Positions 9,657 through 20,556 of a stretch of 64,000 nt of DNA are shown piece after piece (position 1 is the first letter of the stretch; every line of letters starts with the position of its first letter). The translations under genes and the position numbers were made by a program. The notes beneath the pieces are model-generated. The model made no database searches and had not been told where the DNA came from. It worked only from the letters and a program-made list of their open reading frames with translations. Source of the DNA: Oscillospiraceae bacterium (GTDB lineage: Bacteria; Bacillota; Clostridia; Oscillospirales; Oscillospiraceae); the NCBI GenBank assembly GCA_015068225.1, contig SVKX01000002.1, positions 62,001-126,000 of the forward strand. The letters are read 5' to 3'.

Positions 9657-10746
9657 AGTCGTCAGCGCTTACCTTTACAGGCCGCTCTGCGGCTCTGGCA
9701 GCGGCTTTGGGCTGGGACGCAGATGCCGACATAAGGTTCTCCCGAACCTTTGCTTCCACCTGCTCTGCAATGTCAGGATTTGCCATCAGATACTCCTTAA
9801 CGCTGTTAACACCCTGGCCGATCCGCTCATCGCCCATGGAGAACCAGCTGCCGCTCTTCTGGACAATGTCCATCTGAACCGCAAGATCCACCAGTTCACC
9901 CCATTTGCTGATGCCCTGGCCGTACATAATATCAAAATGAGCTTCCCGGAAAGGAGGTGCCACCTTATTCTTGACTACCTTGACCCGGGTCTTATTGCCG
10001 ATGACATTGCCGCCCTCTTTCAGGCTTTCCACTCTGCGCACATCCAGACGCACGGAAGAGTAGAACTTCAGCGCGTTACCACCGGTGGTCGTTTCCGGAT
10101 TGCCGTACATCACACCGATCTTCATGCGAAGCTGATTGATAAAAATGACTACACAGTTGGTCTTGGCAATGGTACCAGCAAGCTTACGAAGCGCCTGACT
10201 CATAAGTCTTGCCTGCAGGCCTACAAAGGTGTCACCCATTTCGCCCTCGATCTCCTGCTTGGGAACCAGAGCGGCAACAGAGTCAACAACAACCGCATCC
10301 ACTGCACCGGAACGGACCAGTGCATCGGTGATTTCCAAAGCCTGCTCGCCGGTATCCGGCTGGGAAACCAGCATATTATCTGTGTCCACGCCCAATGCTG
10401 CTGCGTAGACAGGATCCAGCGCATGCTCCGCATCTACAAAAGCGACCTCGCCGCCCATTTTCTGAGCCTGTGCAAGAATATGCAGAGCAAGGGTAGTCTT
10501 ACCGGAAGATTCCGGTCCATAGATTTCAATAATACGGCCCTTGGGAACACCGCCGATTCCCAGCGCAGCATCCAGTGCCAGAGAACCGGTGGGGATCGCC
10601 TCTACATTCATCTCGGGGCGGTCACCAAGACGCATGACAGTGCCTTTGCCAAAGTTCTTTTCGATCTGGGCAAGGGCTGTCTGCAGGGCCTTTTTCTTAT
10701 CCGATGCGGGAGTGGGGGCTTCATAAGCTGTCTTTTTGGTAGCCAT
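9640..10746 (-). CDS. recA: Recombinase RecA
   Basis: [45 protein letters not shown]. Confidence 0.99.
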   Translation of the reverse strand: MATKKTAYEAPTPASDKKKALQTALAQIEKNFGKGTVMRLGDRPEMNVEAIPTGSLALDAALGIGGVPKGRIIEIYGPESSGKTTLALHILAQAQKMGGEVAFVDAEHALDPVYAAALGVDTDNMLVSQPDTGEQALEITDALVRSGAVDAVVVDSVAALVPKQEIEGEMGDTFVGLQARLMSQALRKLAGTIAKTNCVVIFINQLRMKIGVMYGNPETTTGGNALKFYSSVRLDVRRVESLKEGGNVIGNKTRVKVVKNKVAPPFREAHFDIMYGQGISKWGELVDLAVQMDIVQKSGSWFSMGDERIGQGVNSVKEYLMANPDIAEQVEAKVRENLMSASASQPKAAARAAERPVKVSADDFDDED

Positions 10747-10748
10747 AT

Positions 10749-11624
10749 CTAATCTTCCTTCCTGCCAATTTGGGCAATCACTGCCCTTTCTATATCGTTA
10801 TAATCTCTGGATCGCTCCAGAATGGTATACCCTTTTTCCAGAAGAAGCTGGCAAACAGCATCTCCCTGACCCATGCCAAATTCAAAGCACAGGCATCCCC
10901 CGGGCTTAAGCGCCTGGGTAAAATTTTCAATGATCGAACGATAGAAAACAAGCCCGTCATCACCGCCGTACAGTGCCAGATGGGGTTCAAATTCGCTGAC
11001 ACTTTTGGGAAGCTCGCGCATCTCTGCAGTGGTAATATACGGAGGGTTGGAAACGATCATATCGAATTTTCCCAGAAATGCTGACGGTGGCGTTAGCGCA
11101 TCTGCCTGTACACAGGACACCCGTGCAGACAAATGATTTCTGGTTACATTTCGCTTTGCAACCGCCAGTGCATCCTTGGAAATATCTGCCAGTGTAACTC
11201 TTGCATCCTTTACTCGGCTGGCGATGGCAAGTCCGATACATCCGGAACCAGTACACAGATCCAGAATCCGGGGTGCCTCCTGCAGATACAGCCCCTGATT
11301 AATGGCCAAAGTAGTAACAGCACAAGTGTCATCTCTTGGGATCAACACATGAGGATCCACATACAGCTTCAGTCCGTAAAACTCCCATTCGCCGAGGATA
11401 TACGCAAGAGGCTCTCCTTGCAAATACCGCTGGGTAAGTGCTGCCATCGTGCCGCACACTTCCTCTGAGGCATACATTTCACGCTGAGCAAGCACCTGCT
11501 CATGGGACTTTCCGGATGCAAAACACAGAAGATTTCTGGCAACCATGCCGGCCGTCTGGGGATCTTCTTCCGCCATCAGCGCCCTTCTGGCATCCAGATA
11601 AAGCTCTGAGATCTTTTTTACCAA
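10749..11624 (-). CDS. prmC: Peptide chain release factor N5-glutamine methyltransferase
   Basis: [20 protein letters not shown] motifs. Confidence 0.95.
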   Translation of the reverse strand: MVKKISELYLDARRALMAEEDPQTAGMVARNLLCFASGKSHEQVLAQREMYASEEVCGTMAALTQRYLQGEPLAYILGEWEFYGLKLYVDPHVLIPRDDTCAVTTLAINQGLYLQEAPRILDLCTGSGCIGLAIASRVKDARVTLADISKDALAVAKRNVTRNHLSARVSCVQADALTPPSAFLGKFDMIVSNPPYITTAEMRELPKSVSEFEPHLALYGGDDGLVFYRSIIENFTQALKPGGCLCFEFGMGQGDAVCQLLLEKGYTILERSRDYNDIERAVIAQIGRKED

Positions 11625-12625
11625 CGGTCTGCTCCCTCCTGCGCAGGAATCACAGCTTCCACCGCCGCGATACCAACTTCGATCATAGAATCATCCGGTT
11701 CATTTGTAGTAAACTTCTGCATCCACATTCCGGGAGCAGTCAAGATCCTTGTAAAAGAATTATCATGCCGGCCTGCCCAGCGGTTGATCTCATAGGTGAT
11801 GCTAACCACCAAGGGAAGCAGCAGCAGCTTAAAGGCAATCATGATCAGCCGGTACAGGAAACTGCCGGACATTGCCTTAAGAGCGGGGATTAGTGCCAGA
11901 ATACCCGTAGAAGCAACAGAAAATACCAGAATAGAAATGACCATAACCACAAGCAAAAAGCTTGTACCGCACCGCGGATGCAGGCGAGTCTGCGTTCTGA
12001 CATTTTCCACAGTTAGAGGAAGACCTGCCTCATAGCAGCGAATGGTCTTATGCTCTGCACCGTGATAAGCAAATACCCGCTTCATTTCTTTCATGCGGGA
12101 AACCAGCAGCATATAACCAAGGAAAATGGTCATACGGACCAGACCTTCCACAAGGTTCAAAACCAAAGTGTTAGGGATCCACTGATCCAAAAAGCTGCTT
12201 ACCAGCATGGGAAGCAGGAAAAACAGCAAAATGGAAAGACCAAGTCCCATAAACACAGCTGTTCCTGTAACAACCTTCTGAAACTTTTCATTTCCCAGCT
12301 TCTTTTCCAGCCAGAGATCGAATTTAGAAGGCTCAGCCAAAGAATCCCCCTCTTCAGGAGAAAGATCTGCCGAATGCATAATTGCCTTAACGCCGGCTAC
12401 CTGAGAATCAAAGAAATTCACAGTGCCCCGAATCAAGGGCCACTTGACAATGGATTTCGCCGGCCGGACCTTTCTATCTATAAGCTCCAGCTTGATGCCA
12501 TCTGCTGTTCTGACAGCAATTGCGTCCTTTTCCGGACCGCGCATCATGATGCCCTCGATCAGAGCCTGACCACCAATGCTGGTTTTGAATTTTTCGAAGC
12601 ATGGCTGCGTCTTATCCTTCTTCAT
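11618..12625 (-). CDS. DUF1385 membrane protein
   Basis: GGQALIEGIMMRGPEK, YHGAEHKTIRCYEAG, HPRCGTSFLL; adjacent to prmC; ATG at 12625. Confidence 0.92.
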   Translation of the reverse strand: MKKDKTQPCFEKFKTSIGGQALIEGIMMRGPEKDAIAVRTADGIKLELIDRKVRPAKSIVKWPLIRGTVNFFDSQVAGVKAIMHSADLSPEEGDSLAEPSKFDLWLEKKLGNEKFQKVVTGTAVFMGLGLSILLFFLLPMLVSSFLDQWIPNTLVLNLVEGLVRMTIFLGYMLLVSRMKEMKRVFAYHGAEHKTIRCYEAGLPLTVENVRTQTRLHPRCGTSFLLVVMVISILVFSVASTGILALIPALKAMSGSFLYRLIMIAFKLLLLPLVVSITYEINRWAGRHDNSFTRILTAPGMWMQKFTTNEPDDSMIEVGIAAVEAVIPAQEGADRW

Positions 12626-12638
12626 ACTAATTCCTTTC

Positions 12639-14054
12639 TTACTGGTAGGCAGGGATCCGCACCGTGACCAGCGTACCTCCCCCCGGAGCATTTTCCAAAG
12701 TCAGTTCGCCATTATGCATGGAAACGATCTCATCACACACAGCAAGGCCAATGCCGGTTCCGCGAGCTTTGGAGCTGCCCTTGTAGAATTTTTTCTTGAC
12801 CAGAGGAATCTCATCCTCCGGAATGCCCGGGCCAAAGTCTCGAATGCAAACAACCACCCAATCTCCGTCCAGATGAATGGAAGCCTCGATCCGCTTTCCC
12901 TCACCGCCATGTTTGGCAGCGTTGTCAAGTATGTTTAAGAACACCTGACGAAGTCGCTCCGGATCGCACAATATTTCGGGGATCTCTTCATCGTTATCCA
13001 GATATTCCAGCTGAATTTCGTCCTGAGACAATCGGTTGGAATACATGAAAACGGTGTCTTCAAATTCACTTCGGATATCTGCTGACTGCATATTCAGAGT
13101 CATGCGGTCATCCTGAATCCTTGTAAAGTCCAGCAGCTCCACCACCATTTCGGTCAATCTGCGGGTCTCTTTATGGATGATATTCATTCCCCTGCGAGTT
13201 TCCTTGTCCAGATTGTTGCCAGCAAGCAATGTCTCACTCCAGCCGGTAATGACGGTCAGGGGCGTACGCAACTCATGAGAAAGGGAGGATATGAAATCCC
13301 GCTGGATCACTTCGTTCTGATTGATCTGCACAGACATCTCGTTGATGGTCTGTGCCAACTCGCCGATCTCGTCATCGTAGTGGGTCTGAATCTGGATACC
13401 ATAGCTTCCGCTGGTGATGCGCTTGGCTTTTTCCGTGATCTCATTAACAGGGATCAGGATCGAGCGGATATAGTAGCTGCTGCTGAAGATCACTACCAGC
13501 ATTGCAATGGCAAGGATGGTCAGTGAAAACAGGAAGATCTTTAAAATCTGATAATCCAGGATCCTGGTTGAGGTTACATAGCGAAGAACGCCGATCACCT
13601 CACCGCTGCTGTATATCATGGGACTGGAGACCGCGACGATCCGCTCTCCGGTATGGGGATCGGTTCCTGTATAGGAGCTTATAATCCGGTTGTTCAGAGC
13701 GTCGGAAACATCCTGTGTCACCGGCGACAATCCGGCCCAGTTGCCGTAGGAGGATACGACCAGATGTCCGCTGGCATTAATAAACTGCAATTCTATGGTG
13801 TTGCGTTCTTCAAAGCTGTTGGCATAATTGATACAGGACTGGTAGTATTCATTATAGCTCTGGTTAATATATTCCGCAAAAAAATCTGTGGTCGTTTTTG
13901 CGCGGTAGCGCATGTCCGATTCCATATTGGAGTAATAGTAGGCCGAAAAAACCAATGTCACGACCAGAACGCAGACCATGCCCAAGGCAAAGACAACACC
14001 GGCAGTATTCAAAAGCCAACGCTTACGCAGACCGCCAAGCTTTTTCATGTGCAT
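12639..14054 (-). CDS. Sensor histidine kinase (extracellular sensor, HAMP, HisKA, HATPase)
   Basis: ISSLSHELRTPLTVITGWSE; NILDNAAKHGG; GTGIGLAVCDEI; two TM segments. Confidence 0.95.
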   Translation of the reverse strand: MHMKKLGGLRKRWLLNTAGVVFALGMVCVLVVTLVFSAYYYSNMESDMRYRAKTTTDFFAEYINQSYNEYYQSCINYANSFEERNTIELQFINASGHLVVSSYGNWAGLSPVTQDVSDALNNRIISSYTGTDPHTGERIVAVSSPMIYSSGEVIGVLRYVTSTRILDYQILKIFLFSLTILAIAMLVVIFSSSYYIRSILIPVNEITEKAKRITSGSYGIQIQTHYDDEIGELAQTINEMSVQINQNEVIQRDFISSLSHELRTPLTVITGWSETLLAGNNLDKETRRGMNIIHKETRRLTEMVVELLDFTRIQDDRMTLNMQSADIRSEFEDTVFMYSNRLSQDEIQLEYLDNDEEIPEILCDPERLRQVFLNILDNAAKHGGEGKRIEASIHLDGDWVVVCIRDFGPGIPEDEIPLVKKKFYKGSSKARGTGIGLAVCDEIVSMHNGELTLENAPGGGTLVTVRIPAYQ

Positions 14055-14089
14055 TTCCTCTTTTCTGATCTGATCCGGCTCAAGCCGCC

Positions 14090-14776
14090 TTAATTACCCC
14101 ATTTATAGCCAAAGCCCCAAACGGTCGTGATATAGGTGGGAGTTGTGGCATCATCCTCGATTTTAATACGAAGTCTACGGATGTTGACATCCACAATTTT
14201 CAGCTCTCCCTCGTATTCCCTGCCCCACACACTGGAAAGAATATCCTCCCGGGACAAGGCCCTGCCGGGATTCTGCATAAAGAGCTTAAGGATCGCATAT
14301 TCCACCTGTGTCAAACGGATACGGCTTCCGTTCTTTTCCAATGTATGATTGCGGGTGTTCATAATAAAGGGGCCTGACTTTAGAAGCTCGCTGCCTGCAT
14401 TGGGATCGCCACCCATGCGGCGAAACAGCGCATCGATTCTGGCAGTCAGCTCGGCAGGAGAAAAGGGCTTTGTTACATAATCATCCGCACCGGTCATAAG
14501 GCCGGTCACCTTATCCATTTCCTGTGTACGGGCAGTAAGCATTATCACACCAATCTGCTTATTTGAAGCACGAATACGGCGGCAAACTTCAAATCCATCA
14601 ATATCCGGAAGCATGATATCCAGAATTGCCACACCAATATCCGGTATCATACGGAGTTTTTCCAGTGCCTCCTCACCCGTTCCGGCCTCAATGACATCAT
14701 AGCCAGCCCGTTTCAGATTGATCACGACAAAGCTGCGGATATTGACTTCATCTTCTAAAATCAGTACCTTTTTCAT
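14090..14776 (-). CDS. OmpR/PhoB-family response regulator
   Basis: VLILEDEVNIR, DIMLPDIDGFEVCR; winged-helix C-terminus. Confidence 0.95.
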   Translation of the reverse strand: MKKVLILEDEVNIRSFVVINLKRAGYDVIEAGTGEEALEKLRMIPDIGVAILDIMLPDIDGFEVCRRIRASNKQIGVIMLTARTQEMDKVTGLMTGADDYVTKPFSPAELTARIDALFRRMGGDPNAGSELLKSGPFIMNTRNHTLEKNGSRIRLTQVEYAILKLFMQNPGRALSREDILSSVWGREYEGELKIVDVNIRRLRIKIEDDATTPTYITTVWGFGYKWGN

Positions 14777-14790
14777 ATCTTACTTCCCCT

Positions 14791-16122
14791 TTATGTTTCA
14801 CCGGTTTTCCAATCTTCCAGGATCAATTGGAAGCTGGAAATCAGTGTTTCCTTTGTGATCCCGTAGGTCGCTGATATAACTTCAATGTCCGCCGCGTAAA
14901 CCGTGGATTCTGTACGGTATATGGCGAATCGGTTGTTAATATTTGCCTGTTCCTCCCGCTTTTGACCGGTCAGAACATAGATTGTCATAAGTTTTTCGGT
15001 ATTTGTATATGTTTCATCCCAAATACTGAACTCATAGCTATTACCCTGCTGCACCACCAACATACGGGACGCCAGCTCTGTCTCAAGCTTCACATACCAG
15101 CCACCCACAAAGTTATGGTAGGTATGCATTTTATCCACTTCTGTGCCATCTGAGGTCATGGCATACCAACGGATAAGGTAATGATTCTTAGAAGACTGGA
15201 AATCCGGCGGCATGGTCATGGTGATCAAACTGGGAAGCTCCAGAACCCCGTCGTTATCAATATCATCTGCATAAACATAATAGTTTCGCAGAGTCTGTAC
15301 ACTGGTGCCGGACTCATTGGAGAAACTGACATTGGTAAAATGGCCCTTCACCGACGCATAGACGTCTGTAATAATGGCACTTCCGTCTACATCGCTGGCA
15401 ACATAAACAGCCGGTCTTCCGTCGTTGAGTTTGCTCACCATAATGCGCTTAATCTTATCGGCAGGCTCGGACATATTGACCTCGGCAGACCGTTCCATGG
15501 TTTCGTTTTTTATGCTGTAAAGCTCTGCTACACCATTGTCAGAATCAACTGCGCCGGGTCGAAGAAGCAAAAGCTCCGTCCGGCTGTCGCTATTGAGATC
15601 ACAGCATACAAATTTGGAATAATTGGCGGTCATCAGCTGTTCCATCTGTCCATCATTCATGGTGTATACACTGAGAGAACGAAGAACCTGATCGCTGACC
15701 TGGCGGCCTACCACGATCTCCACGCCCTGCCTTTTATCCATTTGCACATACTCAATCTGTTCAAATGCAGTGCCGGTGCTTTCGATCACATCTACAAGCC
15801 GGTAGGAATCTCCTTCGCCGGAGAAAATATAGATCTGGAGCGGCCTGTCCGAACCGGTTTTGGTAAACAGCAGGTATTCTGCATTCCCGTCACCATCCAG
15901 ATCGGCCATCTGGACAGCCTGTCTGTTCTCTCCGGACAGCGGTGCATTGTACTCCGCGCCGGCCATGACCTTATCAATCTCAGACTGCAGATTCATATAA
16001 AGCTGAGAACGCTTTGGCAGGCAGTACATTTCATCTACCGTGCGCATATTGCATCCGGAAAAGAGCAGGACCGTCAATGCGATCATACCGGCAAATATCC
16101 ACTTTTTCACAGCAGTCCTCAC
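14791..16122 (-). CDS. Lipoprotein with FG-GAP/VCBS-like repeat region
   Basis: LLFSGC lipobox; QMADLDGDGNAEYLL, DDIDNDGVLELP repeats. Confidence 0.8.
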   Translation of the reverse strand: MRTAVKKWIFAGMIALTVLLFSGCNMRTVDEMYCLPKRSQLYMNLQSEIDKVMAGAEYNAPLSGENRQAVQMADLDGDGNAEYLLFTKTGSDRPLQIYIFSGEGDSYRLVDVIESTGTAFEQIEYVQMDKRQGVEIVVGRQVSDQVLRSLSVYTMNDGQMEQLMTANYSKFVCCDLNSDSRTELLLLRPGAVDSDNGVAELYSIKNETMERSAEVNMSEPADKIKRIMVSKLNDGRPAVYVASDVDGSAIITDVYASVKGHFTNVSFSNESGTSVQTLRNYYVYADDIDNDGVLELPSLITMTMPPDFQSSKNHYLIRWYAMTSDGTEVDKMHTYHNFVGGWYVKLETELASRMLVVQQGNSYEFSIWDETYTNTEKLMTIYVLTGQKREEQANINNRFAIYRTESTVYAADIEVISATYGITKETLISSFQLILEDWKTGET

Positions 16123-16167
16123 TCCTTTCGATAGATTATTATAGCACAGACTTTCGGAAAAGAAAAG

Positions 16168-19100
16168 CTATTTCAGCACAACATTCTCATTTCCGAGAAC
16201 ATTTTCCAATTCCCGGATCATACTTTCGTCCAGCAGACACTGGGTGCCCCTGCGCAGGCGGGTATCCGCAAAGAACAATACCACCTTGCCGCTTCCCGGG
16301 AACATGTTTAGGATCGCCTTGACCTTCCGGTACCGTGGGTCCTCTTCCCCGGAAAGCTTCAGATAAAGGGTTTGATTCTCCGCTACTACTGTCTTTGGCT
16401 TCGTATCCACTGCCGGTCTTTCTGAAAAGTCGGAAATAGGGCGAGCGCGGTTGATAACGATCTGGGGCTCTTTATCGTCCCGAAGAGAGAGCCTACCTGT
16501 AATCACAACCGGGCTGTTTTCCCGCAGGTATCCGCCGTACTGGCTCAAAACATTGGAAAAAGCCAGCATTTCTATGGAAGCAGAGTCATCCTCCACCGTA
16601 ACATAGGCCATCATGGAATTGTTTCGGGTGGTCTTCATCTTGACGCCCTGTACAATACCTGCGACACTGACGATTGCATCATCCTGAAAACGGGATTCCT
16701 CCCCCATCAATTCTCCAATTGATACTACATGGGTGCCCTTCAGATACTGGCGGTAATCATCCATAGGATGGCCGGAGATATAAATGCCTGTGGTCTCCTT
16801 TTCCATGGCCATCAGATCCGCTTTTTTCAGCTCCGGCAGACTTGGAATCGGCATAGATGCCGCTTTATCCGTTTCCTCCAGCATGGAAAACAGGCCCATC
16901 TGGCCATCAATGTTCCGCTTTCGGGAACTGGAAACACTGTCCATCATGCTGTCGTAAACTGCAAGAAGCTCACTTCTGTGATGTCCAAAACAGTCAAGCG
17001 CGCCACATTTGATAAAGTTTTCCACAGCGCGCTTATTCAGCTCGCCATCGGCCATTCTCTGCAAAAGATCTTCCAGAGACTTAAATGGACCATCCTCGCT
17101 GCGCCTGGAAACCATGCTGCGGATTAGTCCCCGGCCCACATTCTTTACAGCGCCCAAGCCAAAACGGATGCATTCCCCTTCCACAGTAAAAGGATCGTCT
17201 GAATGGTTAATGTCCGGCGGCAGAACAGGAATCCCAAGCTCTTTACACTCGGCGATATATCCGGATACCTTGTCCGCAGAATCCAGAACAGAGGTCATCA
17301 AAGCCGCCATATACTGCCGTGGATAATGGCACTTCAAATAGGCCGTTTGGTAGGATACTACCGCATAGCACACCGCATGAGCCTTGTTGAATGCATAGTT
17401 GGCAAAATCAACGATCTCATCATAGATGGACTGGGCTGCGGATTCCGCAACGCCGTTGGCAATCGCACCGGGGATTCCCTGTGTTGCATCACCGTAGACA
17501 AAGACCTTTCGCTCCGCCTCAATGACTTTCATCTTCTTTTTAGAGATGGCGCGGCGAATGTTATCTGCCTGACCCATGGTATAGCCGCCCAGACTGCGGA
17601 AGATCTCAATAACCTGTTCCTGATAGACGATGCAGCCGTAGGTAACCTTCAAAATCGGCTCCAACAAAGGTGTTTTGTAGGTAATCTTACGATGATCCAG
17701 CTTGTTCGCAATAAAAGTGGGGATCGAGTCCATAGGGCCGGGACGGTACAGCGCAACAATAGCCGTCATGTCCTCGATAGAGGCAGGCTTCATGTTGACG
17801 CATACACCGGTAATACCCGCAGATTCCAGCTGAAAAACGCCCTGTGTTTTTCCCTCTGCAAGCATAGCAAAGGTGTCAGGATCATTATCCGGCACAAGAT
17901 CGATATCAAAATCCGGCTCCAGCTTGCGGATCTCAGTCTGGGCATCCTCAATAACCGTCAGGTTGCGAAGACCCAGAAAATCCATTTTCAAAAGACCCAG
18001 TTCCTCAATGGTGGTCATGGTGTACTGGGTGACGATGGTATCATCGTTCTTTGAAAGAGGGACATAGGTGTACACAGGATCGGCTGTAATTACCACGCCG
18101 GCTGCATGGGTGGAAGTATTGCGGGGCATTCCCTCCATACTCATGGCAGTGTCGATGAGCAGTTTTACCCGTTCATCGGTATCGTACATTTCTTTAAGCT
18201 TGGGAGAAACCTCCAGTGCTTCCTTCAGCGTGATATGAAGAGTCGTGGGCACCAGCTTGGCAACCACATCTGTCTCCGCATAGGTAAAGTTCAGAGCCCG
18301 ACCAACATCCCGGATAGCACCCCGTGCGGCCATCGTGCCAAAGGTGGCGATCTGCGCCACATGATCCGCGCCATACTTTCGCATGACATAGTCAATGACC
18401 TCACCTCTTCGCTCCTGGCAGAAATCCGTATCAAAGTCAGGCATACTGACACGCTCCGGATTCAGGAAGCGCTCAAAAATCAGCGCATATTTCATGGGAT
18501 CGACTTCTGTAATATGCATACAGTACGCGACTATAGAAGCCGCGCCTGATCCACGGCCCGGTCCAACAGGAATACCGGATTCCTTGGCATAGCGGATAAA
18601 GTCCCAGACGATAAGGTAGTAGTTCACATACCCCATCCGGCTAATAACATCGATCTCATACTCCAGCCGCTGAATGTAGCTTTCCGGCGGATCATCATAT
18701 CGCTGCTCAAAGCCTTCATAGCACAGCTTGCGGAAATACTGCTCGTTGGTATACCCCTGCGGAACAGGAAAAGACGGCAGATGATACTCATGAAAAGTGA
18801 ACTCCAGATTGCACATATCCGCAATCTTGACCGTATTTTCAAATGCCGCATCACAGTTGGGGAAAAGCTGCCGAAGCTCCTCTTCACTTTTCAGGTAAAA
18901 CTCCTCCGTCTGGAACTTCATGCGGTTTTCATCGTCCACTGTTTTACCGGTCTGGATACACAGCAGCACATCCTGCATAGTTGCATCCTCTTTGCGCAGG
19001 TAGTGGGCGTCGTTGGTAACCACAAGAGGCAATCCTGTTTCTCTTGCAAGACGCATGACCCCTTGGTTGACAGAGCGCTGCTCTTCAATGCCATGGTCCT

Positions 19101-19623
19101 GAAGCTCCAAATAAAAATGCTCTGGTCCGAAAATATTCGCCAGTTTCAGGGCATATTCCTTGGCGGAGGCATAGTCCTCATCCATCAGATACTGAGGGAT
19201 CGCGCCGGCAAGACACGCGGATAATGCGATCAGGCCCTCGTGATGCGCCTCCAACAGGGCAAGGTCCACCCTGGGCTTGCCATAAAAACCTCTTGTGAAA
19301 GCTTCGGAAACCAAATAGCACAGATTCTCATAGCCGGTACGGTTTTCGCAAAGAAGCACAAGATGGTATGGATCGTTGTCGATTCCGTGGACACGGTCCT
19401 CCATTCCCCGACGGGAAACATACACCTCGCAGCCAATGATGGGCTTGACATCTGCCGCCTTGGCTGCCTTGTAAAAATCGATGCAGCCATACATGACACC
19501 ATGGTCCGTAATGGCAATGGCAGACTGCCCCAGCTCCTTGACACGATCCATCATGCTGCCGATCCGGCAGGCACCGTCCAGAAGGCTGTATTCTGTATGA
19601 ACATGAAGATGCACAAAACTCAT
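16168..19623 (-). CDS. dnaE: DNA polymerase III subunit alpha (DnaE)
   Basis: FVHLHVHTEYSLLDGACRI PHP domain; PDFDTDFCQERR; VGPGRGSGAAS. Confidence 0.97.
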   Translation of the reverse strand: MSFVHLHVHTEYSLLDGACRIGSMMDRVKELGQSAIAITDHGVMYGCIDFYKAAKAADVKPIIGCEVYVSRRGMEDRVHGIDNDPYHLVLLCENRTGYENLCYLVSEAFTRGFYGKPRVDLALLEAHHEGLIALSACLAGAIPQYLMDEDYASAKEYALKLANIFGPEHFYLELQDHGIEEQRSVNQGVMRLARETGLPLVVTNDAHYLRKEDATMQDVLLCIQTGKTVDDENRMKFQTEEFYLKSEEELRQLFPNCDAAFENTVKIADMCNLEFTFHEYHLPSFPVPQGYTNEQYFRKLCYEGFEQRYDDPPESYIQRLEYEIDVISRMGYVNYYLIVWDFIRYAKESGIPVGPGRGSGAASIVAYCMHITEVDPMKYALIFERFLNPERVSMPDFDTDFCQERRGEVIDYVMRKYGADHVAQIATFGTMAARGAIRDVGRALNFTYAETDVVAKLVPTTLHITLKEALEVSPKLKEMYDTDERVKLLIDTAMSMEGMPRNTSTHAAGVVITADPVYTYVPLSKNDDTIVTQYTMTTIEELGLLKMDFLGLRNLTVIEDAQTEIRKLEPDFDIDLVPDNDPDTFAMLAEGKTQGVFQLESAGITGVCVNMKPASIEDMTAIVALYRPGPMDSIPTFIANKLDHRKITYKTPLLEPILKVTYGCIVYQEQVIEIFRSLGGYTMGQADNIRRAISKKKMKVIEAERKVFVYGDATQGIPGAIANGVAESAAQSIYDEIVDFANYAFNKAHAVCYAVVSYQTAYLKCHYPRQYMAALMTSVLDSADKVSGYIAECKELGIPVLPPDINHSDDPFTVEGECIRFGLGAVKNVGRGLIRSMVSRRSEDGPFKSLEDLLQRMADGELNKRAVENFIKCGALDCFGHHRSELLAVYDSMMDSVSSSRKRNIDGQMGLFSMLEETDKAASMPIPSLPELKKADLMAMEKETTGIYISGHPMDDYRQYLKGTHVVSIGELMGEESRFQDDAIVSVAGIVQGVKMKTTRNNSMMAYVTVEDDSASIEMLAFSNVLSQYGGYLRENSPVVITGRLSLRDDKEPQIVINRARPISDFSERPAVDTKPKTVVAENQTLYLKLSGEEDPRYRKVKAILNMFPGSGKVVLFFADTRLRRGTQCLLDESMIRELENVLGNENVVLK

Positions 19624-20534
19624 AATACGGCCTCCTTTGCCATTTCTATCAGCTTTTTTAAACGATGGTTCATGGCAGGCTTGGAAATCGGCGGCTCCAT
19701 CAAGGCTGCAAGCTCTGTCAGAGATGCCTCCGGATGGTCAAGCCTTGCAGCAGCAGCCTGGGAAAGCTTTTTGGGAAGATTCCCAAGAATACCCTGCTCC
19801 TTCAAAATACGGATGGCAGAAAGCTGCTCCTGCGCAGCCTCCACCACCTTTGAAGTATTTGCATCATCACAGTTACAACGCCGGTTGACTTTATTATTCA
19901 GCTCTTTCTCCAGACGCGCTTCCATTATGCCCATAGCAGCAACCGGCGCCCCAAGAAAGGTTAGAAAATCCGAGATAAGCTCGCTGTTCTTTATGTACAG
20001 TACTTGTCCCCCGCCCCGCACAGCGGTTTTGGGATAGAATCCCAGTGTTTCCTCCATCAGCGTATAGGTTTCCCTTGCCACACTGTGATGGGTGGTAGTA
20101 AGCTCCATATGATAACCCTTGGCAGGATCGGTCACAGACCCGCCGGCAAGAAAAACTCCCCGCAGAAAAGATACCTTGCAGCAGGATTCTTCCACCACCG
20201 GAAGGTTGACATGAAGAGAAACTGTACTTTCCGCATCAAATCCAAATGCATTCATTATGGTCTTGATTTTCTCAGAACATGTGATCTGGAAGATATGTTT
20301 CCCCTGCGCGTCTGTCTCCGGCATCAGGTCAAAACTAATGTTAAATGCTTTCCGGAACAGCTTTGGAAGCAGACTGGAAAACTCCCGACTTTCCGTAATA
20401 ATGCGGATGCCGTTGGAACTAAAACTGTTGCAAAACAGCAAAATACCAAAGCAGGCCGCCAGCGCACAGCAGCGTTTTTGAGGAAGGGCCTTGCAGACTT
20501 CTGCCTTTGCCCCGCCGGAAAATGAAACTGCCAT
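19620..20534 (-). CDS. whiA: DNA-binding protein WhiA
   Basis: FLRGVFLAGGSVTDP, YIKNSELISDFL, NRRCNCDDANTSKVV; ATG at 20534 with SD. Confidence 0.95.
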   Translation of the reverse strand: MAVSFSGGAKAEVCKALPQKRCCALAACFGILLFCNSFSSNGIRIITESREFSSLLPKLFRKAFNISFDLMPETDAQGKHIFQITCSEKIKTIMNAFGFDAESTVSLHVNLPVVEESCCKVSFLRGVFLAGGSVTDPAKGYHMELTTTHHSVARETYTLMEETLGFYPKTAVRGGGQVLYIKNSELISDFLTFLGAPVAAMGIMEARLEKELNNKVNRRCNCDDANTSKVVEAAQEQLSAIRILKEQGILGNLPKKLSQAAAARLDHPEASLTELAALMEPPISKPAMNHRLKKLIEMAKEAVL

Positions 20535-20556
20535 TTTGGCCCCTCCTTTCACGAAA

